Shown here piece by piece: positions 7,885 to 15,415 of a DNA stretch of 64,000 nucleotides. The stretch spans positions 248,001 through 312,000 of the forward strand of contig NZ_QNUH01000003.1 of assembly GCF_003385495.1 (NCBI RefSeq), read 5' to 3'. The number at the start of each line of letters is the position of its first letter. Position 1 is the stretch's first letter. Origin of the DNA: Chryseobacterium elymi. GTDB taxonomy: Bacteria > Bacteroidota > Bacteroidia > Flavobacteriales > Weeksellaceae. The notes beneath the pieces were generated by a model, which did not search any database, was not told the DNA's origin, and was given only the letters and a program-made list of their open reading frames with translations. Both the position numbers and the translations under genes were made by a program.

Positions 7885-8526
7885 CTATGGTGCCAGTCGG
7901 GAAATCTTCCAGTCAAGGTCTTCCAGCTGATAAATAATCCTGTCATGAAGGCGGTTGGGTCTTCCCTGCCAGAATTCAATTTCGTAGGGTTTTGCAATAT
8001 ATCCGCCCCAGTTAGAAGGTCTTGGGACCTCACCGGTTTCATATTCTTTTTCCAGTGCTTTTAACTTTTCTTCCAGAAACTCCCTGTTCGGAATTGCCTG
8101 ACTTTGGGGGGAAGCGACCGCTCCGAGCTGACTTCCTTTAGGCCTTGAATGGAAATATCCATCACTCAGGTTTTCTGCAATCCTTTCAAGGTCTGCTTTA
8201 ATAATGATCTGCCTTTCGAGATTCGGCCAAAAGAAACTAAGACAGGCCTTATGATTCTTTTCTATTGCTTTTCCTTTTCTGCTGGTATAGTTGGTATAGA
8301 AAATAAATCCTTCATAAGTATATTCCTTAAGCAGCACCATTCTGGTCCTCGGACATCCATCTTCCTCTAAAGTAGAAACAGCCATGGCATTAGCTTCTGA
8401 GACCACCGGACTATTGCTGGCTTCAAGAAACCAGTCTCTAAACTGTTCAATGGGATTTTGTTTTATCTCACTTTCAATAAGTTGGGATTTCTCATACACT
8501 TTTCTCTTGTCGTGCAGGTTTTCCAT
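7885..8526 (-). CDS. pdxH: Pyridoxamine 5'-phosphate oxidase
   Basis: FMN enzyme that oxidises pyridoxamine or pyridoxine phosphate to pyridoxal phosphate. The 213-residue length is normal. Seen: F-x-x-W near 28-32 (F-R-D-W-F), R-M-V-L-L-K near 62-67, F-Y-T-N-Y-T-S-R-K-G near 76-85, and the C-terminal E-F-W-Q-G-R-P-N-R-L-H-D-R that contacts substrate and FMN. It is divergent from yqgE. The ATG at 8526 follows directly from the family's usual N-terminal length. Confidence 0.94.
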   Translation of the reverse strand: MENLHDKRKVYEKSQLIESEIKQNPIEQFRDWFLEASNSPVVSEANAMAVSTLEEDGCPRTRMVLLKEYTYEGFIFYTNYTSRKGKAIEKNHKACLSFFWPNLERQIIIKADLERIAENLSDGYFHSRPKGSQLGAVASPQSQAIPNREFLEEKLKALEKEYETGEVPRPSNWGGYIAKPYEIEFWQGRPNRLHDRIIYQLEDLDWKISRLAP

Positions 8527-8539
8527 AAATATTTTTTAT

Positions 8540-8547
8540 TAAATTTG
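8540..8547 (+). promoter_or_regulatory. -7 element ahead of yqgE (possible leaderless start)
   Basis: TAAATTTG ends 3 bases before the ATG at 8551. It supports the later start codon over the earlier in-frame one at 8458. Confidence 0.45.
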
Positions 8548-8550
8548 AGT

Positions 8551-9099
8551 ATGAATTACTCATACAAAGGTAAAATATTAATTTCCACACCTGACATTTC
8601 CGGCGATATTTTTTCGAGATCGGTAGTGCTGATCGTTGAGCATAACGAAAGCGGGGCATTTGGTTTGATATTGAACAAAAAAAACAGCCAGATGAGTAGT
8701 AAGTTCAAAAACTTTTTTGATTTCAAAATAGAGGTTTATGACGGCGGCCCTGTGGAAAACGACAAGGTCTTTTTTATCGTTAAAGAAAAGAAGGTTACTG
8801 ACGTCTATTCTGAGATCAGCAAAGGATTTTATATCACGGAAGACATTGAAAGCATTATCGCTGCTGTCCTTAATAAGGAATTAAGCATCAATGATGTGAA
8901 AATTTTCTCCGGGTACTCAGGATGGGCAGCTGGGCAGCTGGATGATGAGGTTCAGAGAAAGATGTGGACTGTGGTAGATATTTATAATTTAGACTATACG
9001 CTTCCCAATGATCAGACCTTGTGGAAGTCGATTATGCAGAATCTTGGCGGGGAATATCTGCTTTGGGCCAATTCACCTGAAGACATTTCTCTTAACTAA
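8551..9099 (+). CDS. YqgE/AlgH-family protein
   Basis: 182-residue protein of the UPF0301 (YqgE/AlgH) family, of uncertain molecular role. Family features: an N-terminal G-K-I-L-I-S-T-P-D-I-S-G-D-I-F near residues 6-20, H-N-E-S-G-A-F-G-L-I-L-N-K near 31-43, G-G-P-V near 66-69, and S-G-Y-S-G-W-A-A-G-Q-L near 122-132. An in-frame ATG at 8458 would add 31 residues that read through the pdxH start on the other strand and fit no family member, so I chose 8551. Confidence 0.92.
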   Translation: MNYSYKGKILISTPDISGDIFSRSVVLIVEHNESGAFGLILNKKNSQMSSKFKNFFDFKIEVYDGGPVENDKVFFIVKEKKVTDVYSEISKGFYITEDIESIIAAVLNKELSINDVKIFSGYSGWAAGQLDDEVQRKMWTVVDIYNLDYTLPNDQTLWKSIMQNLGGEYLLWANSPEDISLN

Positions 9100-9206
9100 C
9101 TGATTTTCTACCTGATACATTCTAAAAACATTAACAAATTTTAAGATTATGTTAACTAATTTTAAAGAAAGAATTTCCGTTATTTGAAAAACCAAAAATC
9201 ACTGAC

Positions 9207-9788
9207 ATGAAAGGAATCAAACTACTTACTTTATCAGTCTTTTCTGCTTCATTTTTATCCTTTACTCCTATCAATAAAAAATATATCGTTATAGATGCCG
9301 GACACGGTGGAAATGATATGGGAACAGTCTATGGGAAATTCTCAGAGAAAGAAATTACTATAAATATTGCCAAAGAGATCAGGAAACTAAATGAAAATCA
9401 GGATCAGTATGAAGTGGTACTAACCAGGGATTCTGATACTTATCCTACTCTTCAGGAGAGAACTGATATGATCAACAAGCTGAATCCTGAAATGGTTATT
9501 TCTCTTCATATAAATAACAGTCCTCACAAAGAAACTACGAAACAAGGGACTGAAGTGTATATTCAGAATACAGATGGTTCAAAAAAACTTGCTGAAAAAA
9601 TTTCCAAGAAATTTAATGTTGCTAAAATTGAGGAACGTAATCTCCATATGCTGAGAGAAGCAAAAGCTCCTGCGGTATTGGTAGAACTTGGATTTATCAA
9701 TAATACTAAAGACAGAGAATATATTACCAGCGAAAACGGACAAAAAGAAATCGCTCAAAAATTCACAGAGATCATTCGTGAATACTAA
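9207..9788 (+). CDS. N-acetylmuramoyl-L-alanine amidase (Amidase_3)
   Basis: Zinc amidase that cleaves the bond between MurNAc and the stem peptide. A signal peptide occupies residues 1-19 (M-K-G-I-K-L-L-T-L-S...), so it acts in the periplasm. Catalytic features: D-A-G-H-G-G near 31-36 (zinc His), E near 48 in F-S-E-K-E, S-L-H-I-N near 98-102 (zinc His) and V-L-V-E-L-G-F-I-N-N near 155-164 with the catalytic Glu. At 193 residues it is a bare catalytic domain with no cell-wall-binding module. It is monocistronic and followed by a strong terminator. Confidence 0.92.
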   Translation: MKGIKLLTLSVFSASFLSFTPINKKYIVIDAGHGGNDMGTVYGKFSEKEITINIAKEIRKLNENQDQYEVVLTRDSDTYPTLQERTDMINKLNPEMVISLHINNSPHKETTKQGTEVYIQNTDGSKKLAEKISKKFNVAKIEERNLHMLREAKAPAVLVELGFINNTKDREYITSENGQKEIAQKFTEIIREY

Positions 9789-9820
9789 ATAAAGAAACAA
9801 TTTCTGATTTATTCAGAATA

Positions 9821-9863
9821 AAACCCGGTAAAGGACTTGGGTACTTTGTTGTTTACCGGGTTT
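9821..9863. terminator. Bidirectional terminator
   Basis: Perfect 12-bp stem AAACCCGGTAAA / TTTACCGGGTTT with a 19-base loop, between the convergent amidase and aminotransferase-like genes. Confidence 0.75.
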
Positions 9864-9870
9864 GTCAATT

Positions 9871-10746
9871 TTAAAAACTATTCTTCCAGCTTTCCACCAT
9901 TTCTATAAAACGGGAGCTTTCAAAAGTCTTATTTCTTATTTTACCTACAGAAAATATGCCTTTCTCATCGGAGATCATTAAAATCTCTTCAGCTTTTTGC
10001 GATTCAAAAGCAATTATCTCATGCTCCTGGATATCTGCAAGGTTATTTTTATGTAAGAAAGTCACGAAGTTTTCCATCAAAGGAGAGATGTATGCACCTT
10101 CGGACTGCCTGGCAACTTTGATCACATTTCCTTCTAAAAATAATAAATTCCCGGAAGTTGTACGCGCGATTCTCTTGTTAGGATTAAGCAGGATGACATC
10201 ATCCAAATCATTTTCTTCTGCATAAATGCCTCCGTAAATATTTTCCGGACAATGAACCCTGATATTGCTCAATAAATTATTGTTTACATTGATTTCCTTG
10301 ATAAGATCCATTTCCAGCGGTCTCTGATGAACTGTTAGTATATCATCCGATTCTGTTACTTCATAAAAATAAGATACGGAAGATTTTGAAACGGTCACCG
10401 CATCATTATTTCTGAAAACCTGAAAATTGATAATTCCATTTTTTATTCCTCTGCCATCGATAAGATCTTTATGAAAAAGGCTTTGGAAAAATTCCAGGGT
10501 ATAGGTAAGCGGAATATTCATTCTCATTTTCCTCATGGAGGCCATTAAGAAGAAATAGCACTCTTCATCCATGATCAATCCTCCGCTTCTCACGAAGAAA
10601 GAAACCTTCACTGCGTCGCCCAAAAGGAACGCTCTGTTCTTTACATTTAATCCGTCTGATGTAAAATATTGATTTTCCAATTTTTGAAGTGATTTATTTA
10701 TAAAAAAATAATGAACGATAAATCGTTCATCAGTTTTACCATTCAA
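9871..10746 (-). CDS. Class IV aminotransferase homologue, apparently lacking the catalytic lysine
   Basis: 291-residue protein with the layout of branched-chain or aminodeoxychorismate lyase-type PLP enzymes: an N-terminal R-A-F-L-L-G-D-A-V near residues 37-45 and a C-terminal V-I-L-L-N ... S-G-N-L-L-F-L-E-G-N near 184-210. The position expected for the PLP-binding lysine falls in S-N-I-R-V-H-C, where arginine or isoleucine replaces it. The usual Glu before the N-x-F motif is also gone (I-A-R-T-T-S-G-N). It may therefore be a non-enzymatic relative. It follows the START-like gene by 11 bases, so the two probably work together in something not recognised here. Confidence 0.72.
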   Translation of the reverse strand: MNGKTDERFIVHYFFINKSLQKLENQYFTSDGLNVKNRAFLLGDAVKVSFFVRSGGLIMDEECYFFLMASMRKMRMNIPLTYTLEFFQSLFHKDLIDGRGIKNGIINFQVFRNNDAVTVSKSSVSYFYEVTESDDILTVHQRPLEMDLIKEINVNNNLLSNIRVHCPENIYGGIYAEENDLDDVILLNPNKRIARTTSGNLLFLEGNVIKVARQSEGAYISPLMENFVTFLHKNNLADIQEHEIIAFESQKAEEILMISDEKGIFSVGKIRNKTFESSRFIEMVESWKNSF

Positions 10747-10757
10747 TAGTGTACTGC

Positions 10758-11144
10758 TTATGCCGCACCTAATTTTATTCTAAGGTTTTCTATAAGATTT
10801 TCCCAATACAGTGCATTTTCTTCTTCATCACCCTCTTCACAGAAATCTGTAATATTTAAAGCCAAATCTTCAGTGATATCATCTATTGTGATAGTCATTT
10901 CAAAGAAATTCTTAGTTCCCTCATCTTCTTCCCATCTGAAACGAACGAAACCTTCAGGCTTATATCTAATCAAAGTGGCCTTTTCAGCAGGTCCTCCTCC
11001 CCAGCTAAAAAAGAAATCATCGCCTTTCTCTGTTACCTCATCCGCAAACCATTCAGATAACCCCTCTGCAGTTGCCAGATATTCGTATAAAATCTCTGAT
11101 AAACAATGCATTGGATATTCGTAATGGACTTTATGTTTCGCCAT
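10758..11144 (-). CDS. START-like (SRPBCC) domain protein
   Basis: A small lipid/ligand-binding-fold protein of 128 residues. It shows the AHSA1/START-like pattern, including E-G-L-S-E-W-F-A-D-E-V near residues 27-37 and F-x-W-G-G-G-P-A-E-K-A near 46-57. It has no signal peptide and a very acidic C-terminal half (E-E-G-D-E-E-E-N). The reading frame extends to a TTG at 11171, but the ATG at 11144 (M-A-K-H-K-V) is the better start. It forms a two-gene unit with the degenerate class IV aminotransferase downstream. Confidence 0.8.
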   Translation of the reverse strand: MAKHKVHYEYPMHCLSEILYEYLATAEGLSEWFADEVTEKGDDFFFSWGGGPAEKATLIRYKPEGFVRFRWEEDEGTKNFFEMTITIDDITEDLALNITDFCEEGDEEENALYWENLIENLRIKLGAA

Positions 11145-11302
11145 ATAATCTTTGTTTTTATCGTCCCGCAATATATAAATTAATTTTTTTATTACACTAA
11201 AAAGCAGTTATTTTTTTAAAGAATCTTCATGATATTTATCACAGCTTTTAAATCTTTCCTGAATATAGTTTTCAGTCCAAAAACTACCATGTAGCACATA
11301 AA

Positions 11303-11327
11303 AAATCTCTCCATTTTGGAGAGATTT
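11303..11327 (-). terminator. Terminator of the class III aminotransferase gene
   Basis: 11-bp stem (AAATCTCTCCA / TGGAGAGATTT) followed on the minus strand by a T run. Confidence 0.85.
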
Positions 11328-11332
11328 ATCTT

Positions 11333-12514
11333 CTATTTTTCATTTAAAACATCCAGAATGATCTGGCATCCTTGTCTGATTTCGTCCATCGAAATGGTAA
11401 GTGGTGGCGAGATTCTCATATACTCATTTCTATAGAGCTGCCAGAATACAATAAGGCCCTTTTCCATACACTTTTTGGCAGCTTCAAGGGTATATTCCGG
11501 TGTTCCGAGGTTCACAGCGAGCATTAAGCCTTTTCCGTTGATATTTTTGATCTTCGGATGTACAAGAAGTTCTCTGAACAGTTTTTCTTTTTCTAAGGTT
11601 TCATCCATCAGACTGCTTTCTAAAACTTCTTTCAATGTAGCGTGGCTGGCGGCTGCAATCAGAGGATTGCCTCCAAATGTTGTAATATGTCCCAACTTTG
11701 GTGAGTGTGACAGGGTTTCCATAATTTCCCTGGAGCTCATAAAAGCACCTACTGGTACTCCGCCACCCATTCCTTTCCCCATAACAAGGATATCGGGAAC
11801 AATTCCGAAATGCTCGAAAGAGAATAATTTACCGGTTCTGCCAAATCCTGGCTGGATTTCATCAAGAATAAGGAGTGCTCCTACTTCTTCACATCTTTTT
11901 TTAAGATTAATCAGGTAATTGTCTTCTGGGACTAAGAATCCTGCCGCTCCCTGAATTGTTTCAAGGATCACACAGGCTGTTTTCTCTGTAATTTTATCAA
12001 AGTCATTTTCATTGTTGAATTCTATGAAGCTTACCATTGGCAGCAGCGGACGGAATTCTCTTTTATGGGTTTCGTTTCCGGACACACTCAATGCGCCGTG
12101 CGTGTTACCGTGATATGAATTTTTAAAGGAAACAATTTCTTCTCTTCCTGTATAACGCTTAGCCAGCTTAAGACTTCCGTCAATAGCTTCTGCCCCACTG
12201 TTTACCAGATAGGTAATTTCCAGGGGATCGGGGGTAGCTTCTGCAAGAAGTTTGCACAATGCTACAGGTTTTTCCTGTGCATATTCTCCATACACCATTA
12301 CGTGCAGGTATTTGTCTGCCTGCTCCTTGATGGCTTCCACCACTTTAGGATGTGAATGCCCTAAAGTATTGGCAGAAACGCCTGCCACGAAATCCAGATA
12401 TTTTTTTCCATCTGTTCCGTAGATATAACTTCCTTCTGCTTTTTCAACTTCAAAACCTGCTGCAAACTTTGTGGTCTGTGCCTGATATATAAAAAAGTCT
12501 TTATGCATTTCCAT
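11333..12514 (-). CDS. Class III aminotransferase (acetylornithine/aspartate aminotransferase family)
   Basis: PLP-dependent omega-transaminase, 393 residues. Seen: N-S-G-A-E-A-I-D near residues 103-110, the S-Y-H-G-N-T-H-G turn near 134-141, I-L-D-E-I-Q-P-G-F-G-R-T-G near 219-231 (Asp for the PLP ring nitrogen), and M-G-K-G-M-G-G-G-V-P-V-G near 249-260 with the PLP lysine. It belongs to the ornithine/acetylornithine group, but the exact substrate cannot be read from the sequence, and no arginine-biosynthesis genes lie nearby. It is a single-gene unit with its own terminator. Confidence 0.88.
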   Translation of the reverse strand: MEMHKDFFIYQAQTTKFAAGFEVEKAEGSYIYGTDGKKYLDFVAGVSANTLGHSHPKVVEAIKEQADKYLHVMVYGEYAQEKPVALCKLLAEATPDPLEITYLVNSGAEAIDGSLKLAKRYTGREEIVSFKNSYHGNTHGALSVSGNETHKREFRPLLPMVSFIEFNNENDFDKITEKTACVILETIQGAAGFLVPEDNYLINLKKRCEEVGALLILDEIQPGFGRTGKLFSFEHFGIVPDILVMGKGMGGGVPVGAFMSSREIMETLSHSPKLGHITTFGGNPLIAAASHATLKEVLESSLMDETLEKEKLFRELLVHPKIKNINGKGLMLAVNLGTPEYTLEAAKKCMEKGLIVFWQLYRNEYMRISPPLTISMDEIRQGCQIILDVLNEK

Positions 12515-12580
12515 TTCGCAAAAATTTTCAGCAAAGCTAAAAAAGATTCATCACATGCAGAAATTATAAGTCTTAATAAA

Positions 12581-12612
12581 AAAATTACCCTTAAGATTGT
12601 AAGGGTAATTTT
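12581..12612 (-). terminator. Terminator of the three-gene secreted-protein operon
   Basis: Perfect 12-bp stem AAAATTACCCTT / AAGGGTAATTTT with an 8-base loop and flanking A/T runs. It could work in both directions. Confidence 0.85.
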
Positions 12613-12629
12613 AAAAATATACACAGTTA

Positions 12630-13409
12630 TTACAATACTTTTTCGACTGTTACATAACTGTTGTTGATTACATTATAAGCAGTTGTTCCCCCGACTTCAG
12701 AAATAGCTTCTAAAGTAATATACTGTCCCTGAACCGCATACACTGAAAAATCCAGGCTGATTTTTCTGACCGTGCCATCAAAATTCACCGCATTTTCCAG
12801 AAGCTGGAATCTTTTAGCATCATTAACATATAAACTTGCTCCTAATCTGCTGCTAAATGTACCCGCAGCTCCAGTAAAATTCAGACTTACATTAATTCTG
12901 TACAACCCGCTTTGACGGATATAAAGCCTGTTTAGATCTGCACCTGTTGTCGGAACATTTGTTTTAAGCTTTAACGGATCTGCTAAAAAATTAGGCTTGT
13001 CAATTAAGGAATTAATAGGCAACATTACAGAACCTGAAGTCGTATTGACAGGATTTATCGTAAACCTGGAAATATTATCAGATTCAATTTCAAAGGCTTT
13101 GCTCCACACAAGTCCGTCGAATACCATTACCTGGCCTGTACTTTTCACAAATATGAGCATACCTCTTAAAACTTCTATCCTTGTGGCAGGAGCATTTATC
13201 CCGGTATAGGGCAAGTCGGTGTCGGTTTCCACAGCGGGTAAACCAAAACCTTTAACTCCGGTCGCTTCATTTACATTTGTTATATACATCATTACCTGAT
13301 CGTTACCATTAGCATTAGAATCAGGGTTGGGTATGTTTGTAAAATTAACTTGCGCACTGTAAATGCTTAATGAAAACAAAAACAGGCAGAATATATATTT
13401 TTTCATCAC
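12630..13409 (-). CDS. Secreted protein of unknown function (third of three)
   Basis: 259-residue exported protein with a signal peptide at residues 1-19 (cut after I-Y-S-A). I do not recognise a named family. The layout resembles Flavobacterial surface proteins: a short N-terminal part with G-F-G-L-P near 55-59, a 'G-Q-V-M-V-F-D-G-L-V-W-S' strand near 95-106, then a C-terminal beta-rich domain (about 130-259) that could be jelly-roll-like. Its start overlaps the stop region of the preceding gene by one base (ATG at 13409), so translation is likely coupled. It may form a complex with the two upstream proteins. Confidence 0.7.
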   Translation of the reverse strand: MMKKYIFCLFLFSLSIYSAQVNFTNIPNPDSNANGNDQVMMYITNVNEATGVKGFGLPAVETDTDLPYTGINAPATRIEVLRGMLIFVKSTGQVMVFDGLVWSKAFEIESDNISRFTINPVNTTSGSVMLPINSLIDKPNFLADPLKLKTNVPTTGADLNRLYIRQSGLYRINVSLNFTGAAGTFSSRLGASLYVNDAKRFQLLENAVNFDGTVRKISLDFSVYAVQGQYITLEAISEVGGTTAYNVINNSYVTVEKVL

Positions 13410-14236
13410 TAATAGGCTTTAATTAAACGGGCTCCAATATATGAGTTGATAGAACTGCTATCCGTTCCGTATGCGGCAAGAGATCCTCCGGACCCCCCAA
13501 TAGTTGTTATCGTTGGAACAACTCTCAGCTCTGCACCAGCAGGTAAGGATATTGTTTGGGAAAAACTGGATGTTTTACTTCCCTGGGTGTCAATAATAAA
13601 TATAATGGAGTAATTACTCTTGGTAACAACAGTTTCCCAAGCCGAAGCCGGAGTATATTTAACCTGTAGTGTTAACTTAAATTCTGTAACACCTATCTGG
13701 GCTCCCACACTGCCCCCGGTAAAACCAAGCGCTGCTGCTACGTCATACATTCCATTTTGTTTTATTGTCACCGAACTTGCATTTTTCATAAGAAGGTTAT
13801 CAACAAGAACCTGACTTTTATCATCCGGTGCAAGATACTGGGGAGATCCTAAGGAAAGGCATATTCCAAGACCAAAAGCCAGGCAGGGAATTGTAATCCC
13901 GGAAGAAATTCCCAATCTTGAACCTTTAGGCTGAAAGATTCCCTGTATCTGTCTGGCCGGGTTCCAGGCAAAGCCGTCATACTTATAATACTGGTCATCA
14001 GCTTTATTATATATTACTCCACCTACAAGGTTAGGATAGTCGCTAAAAAGATCCGGTGATCCAGCATCATATTTAGGAAAAGTGGTATACGTATTGGAGT
14101 AGGGAAGTATTGCTCCGCTGATCCCGTCTTTTATTTTTAATATATTCTGATTGCTGGGAATGTTGTCACCAATAACTACTTGTGCATTTAAACCGCATTG
14201 AAATAAAAACACTAAAATTAATATTATCCTTTTCAT
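13409..14236 (-). CDS. Secreted protein of unknown function (second of three)
   Basis: 275 residues, signal peptide at 1-18 (cut after L-N-A). After it come V-V-I-G-D-N-I-P-S-N-Q-N near 20-31 and G-G-V-I-Y-N-K near 72-78 followed by Y-Y-K-Y-D-G-F-A-W-N, a pattern common in Bacteroidota cell-surface proteins. The rest (about 105-275) is rich in Gly, Ser, Thr and Val and probably beta-sheet. It lies 1 base after the upstream paralogue and overlaps the downstream one, so all three are co-expressed. No enzyme motif is seen. Confidence 0.7.
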   Translation of the reverse strand: MKRIILILVFLFQCGLNAQVVIGDNIPSNQNILKIKDGISGAILPYSNTYTTFPKYDAGSPDLFSDYPNLVGGVIYNKADDQYYKYDGFAWNPARQIQGIFQPKGSRLGISSGITIPCLAFGLGICLSLGSPQYLAPDDKSQVLVDNLLMKNASSVTIKQNGMYDVAAALGFTGGSVGAQIGVTEFKLTLQVKYTPASAWETVVTKSNYSIIFIIDTQGSKTSSFSQTISLPAGAELRVVPTITTIGGSGGSLAAYGTDSSSINSYIGARLIKAY

Positions 14237-14237
14237 T

Positions 14238-15158
14238 TTATTGCATATTTATTTTTTCAACAATAATCTCTGACACTGCATTTCCTGTAGTATTCATTGA
14301 AAAAGACAATATATTTCCTCCGATAATTCCGGTACAAACCCCTGTTCCAATGTTCTGGTTCCCATAAAACCTCAGTCTTAAATTGTCGCCTGCTTCAAAG
14401 CTACCTACATAAGTAAGAACCAGTGACTGTCCTACATCAATAGCTCCCGGAGATAAGCTTCCTAAGGATAATGCACCGCTGGTAGAACTGGTGGTATTAT
14501 TTGTAATAGGCCTCCATGTAGCAGGAGCTGCTGCGGTACTTGTTTCCAAATCAACCTTTGAGTACAGATTAATTGTTACTCCTAAACATAACGCCGGTGT
14601 TTTAACATCTATAGCTCCACTTTTAAAAGAAATTTTATACAAACCTCTTGTCTTGATATTAATAACATTGCTTGTCGCTGATGCAAGAGAAACATCTGCT
14701 GAAATATCATTATAACTTGGGCTGGCACTTGTAAATGGAACATCTATTGCTCCTCCTGTTTGCGGGCAAAGTCTGTTTACCCCTCCACATCCCAATCCAC
14801 ACGTTCCGCAATCTGCCATTATGGCAGCGCTTCTTATAAAACGGGCCATTTTATTATTCTTTAAGGCTGTTACAATAGGATCTGAGATTTTCCATATCGT
14901 ACCGTCATTCTGAACAATACTTCCTGTTTCTTTATTAAAGATAACAGACCCCTGAGTTCCGTTTCCTGTGGTACCAGCAACAGATGTCGGCAGTACTGAA
15001 GCGGTGTTAGCCCTTGGCAACCTAGCTGCGTTGTTGTCCTGTTTAACGTGTAAAAGTGATCTGGTGTCAGGTTGAAAACCTGGGGTTTTCGAAATCCCAA
15101 CCTGTGCGTTAATCCTTATAAAACACATAAGGAATAAGAGGAAATAGTTGATTTTCAT
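14238..15158 (-). CDS. Secreted protein of unknown function (first of three)
   Basis: 306-residue exported protein, signal peptide at 1-18 (cut after R-I-N-A). The mature start V-G-I-S-K-T-P and the A-R-L-P-R-A-N-T stretch near residues 45-52 match the 'GIN...LPR' opening typical of many Bacteroidota surface proteins, followed by G-S-V-I-F-N-K-E near 69-76. It contains a cysteine cluster (C-G-T-C-G-L-G-C-G-G-V-N-R-L-C near 116-130) absent from the other two. The C-terminal half looks like a beta-sandwich. Function unknown; its position suggests a multi-component surface structure. Confidence 0.7.
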   Translation of the reverse strand: MKINYFLLFLMCFIRINAQVGISKTPGFQPDTRSLLHVKQDNNAARLPRANTASVLPTSVAGTTGNGTQGSVIFNKETGSIVQNDGTIWKISDPIVTALKNNKMARFIRSAAIMADCGTCGLGCGGVNRLCPQTGGAIDVPFTSASPSYNDISADVSLASATSNVINIKTRGLYKISFKSGAIDVKTPALCLGVTINLYSKVDLETSTAAAPATWRPITNNTTSSTSGALSLGSLSPGAIDVGQSLVLTYVGSFEAGDNLRLRFYGNQNIGTGVCTGIIGGNILSFSMNTTGNAVSEIIVEKINMQ

Positions 15159-15349
15159 TATATTTTTTTTATCATTCTTTGTATTAAATGTATAAAAATA
15201 TTATGACTTAAATCATAAAAAAATGTTAAATAAAAAATGAAAGAAATAAAACATCGATTTAAAGCAGGGTCTGGAAATCAAATAATCTATTTTAATGATT
15301 GAGAAAAGCAATTATTTCACCCGTTTCAAACATATTTTTTTATTTTTTT

Positions 15350-15390
15350 ACAAAAAAAATCACCATTTTTTTAATCTAAAAAGGTGATTT
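15350..15390 (-). terminator. Terminator of the OstA-like gene
   Basis: Stem AAATCACC / GGTGATTT extended by T/A pairing, followed on the minus strand by a run of eight T. Confidence 0.75.
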
Positions 15391-15415
15391 ATATTTTTCG
15401 TAGAAAATAATGAGT

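Noticed and set aside
8458..8550. Upstream extension of yqgE from an earlier ATG
   Set aside because: The extra residues overlap the pdxH start on the other strand and match no family member; the promoter element favours 8551.
11475..11918. 147-codon plus-strand frame opposite the class III aminotransferase
   Set aside because: It is antisense to a well-supported gene, has no family motif and no promoter.
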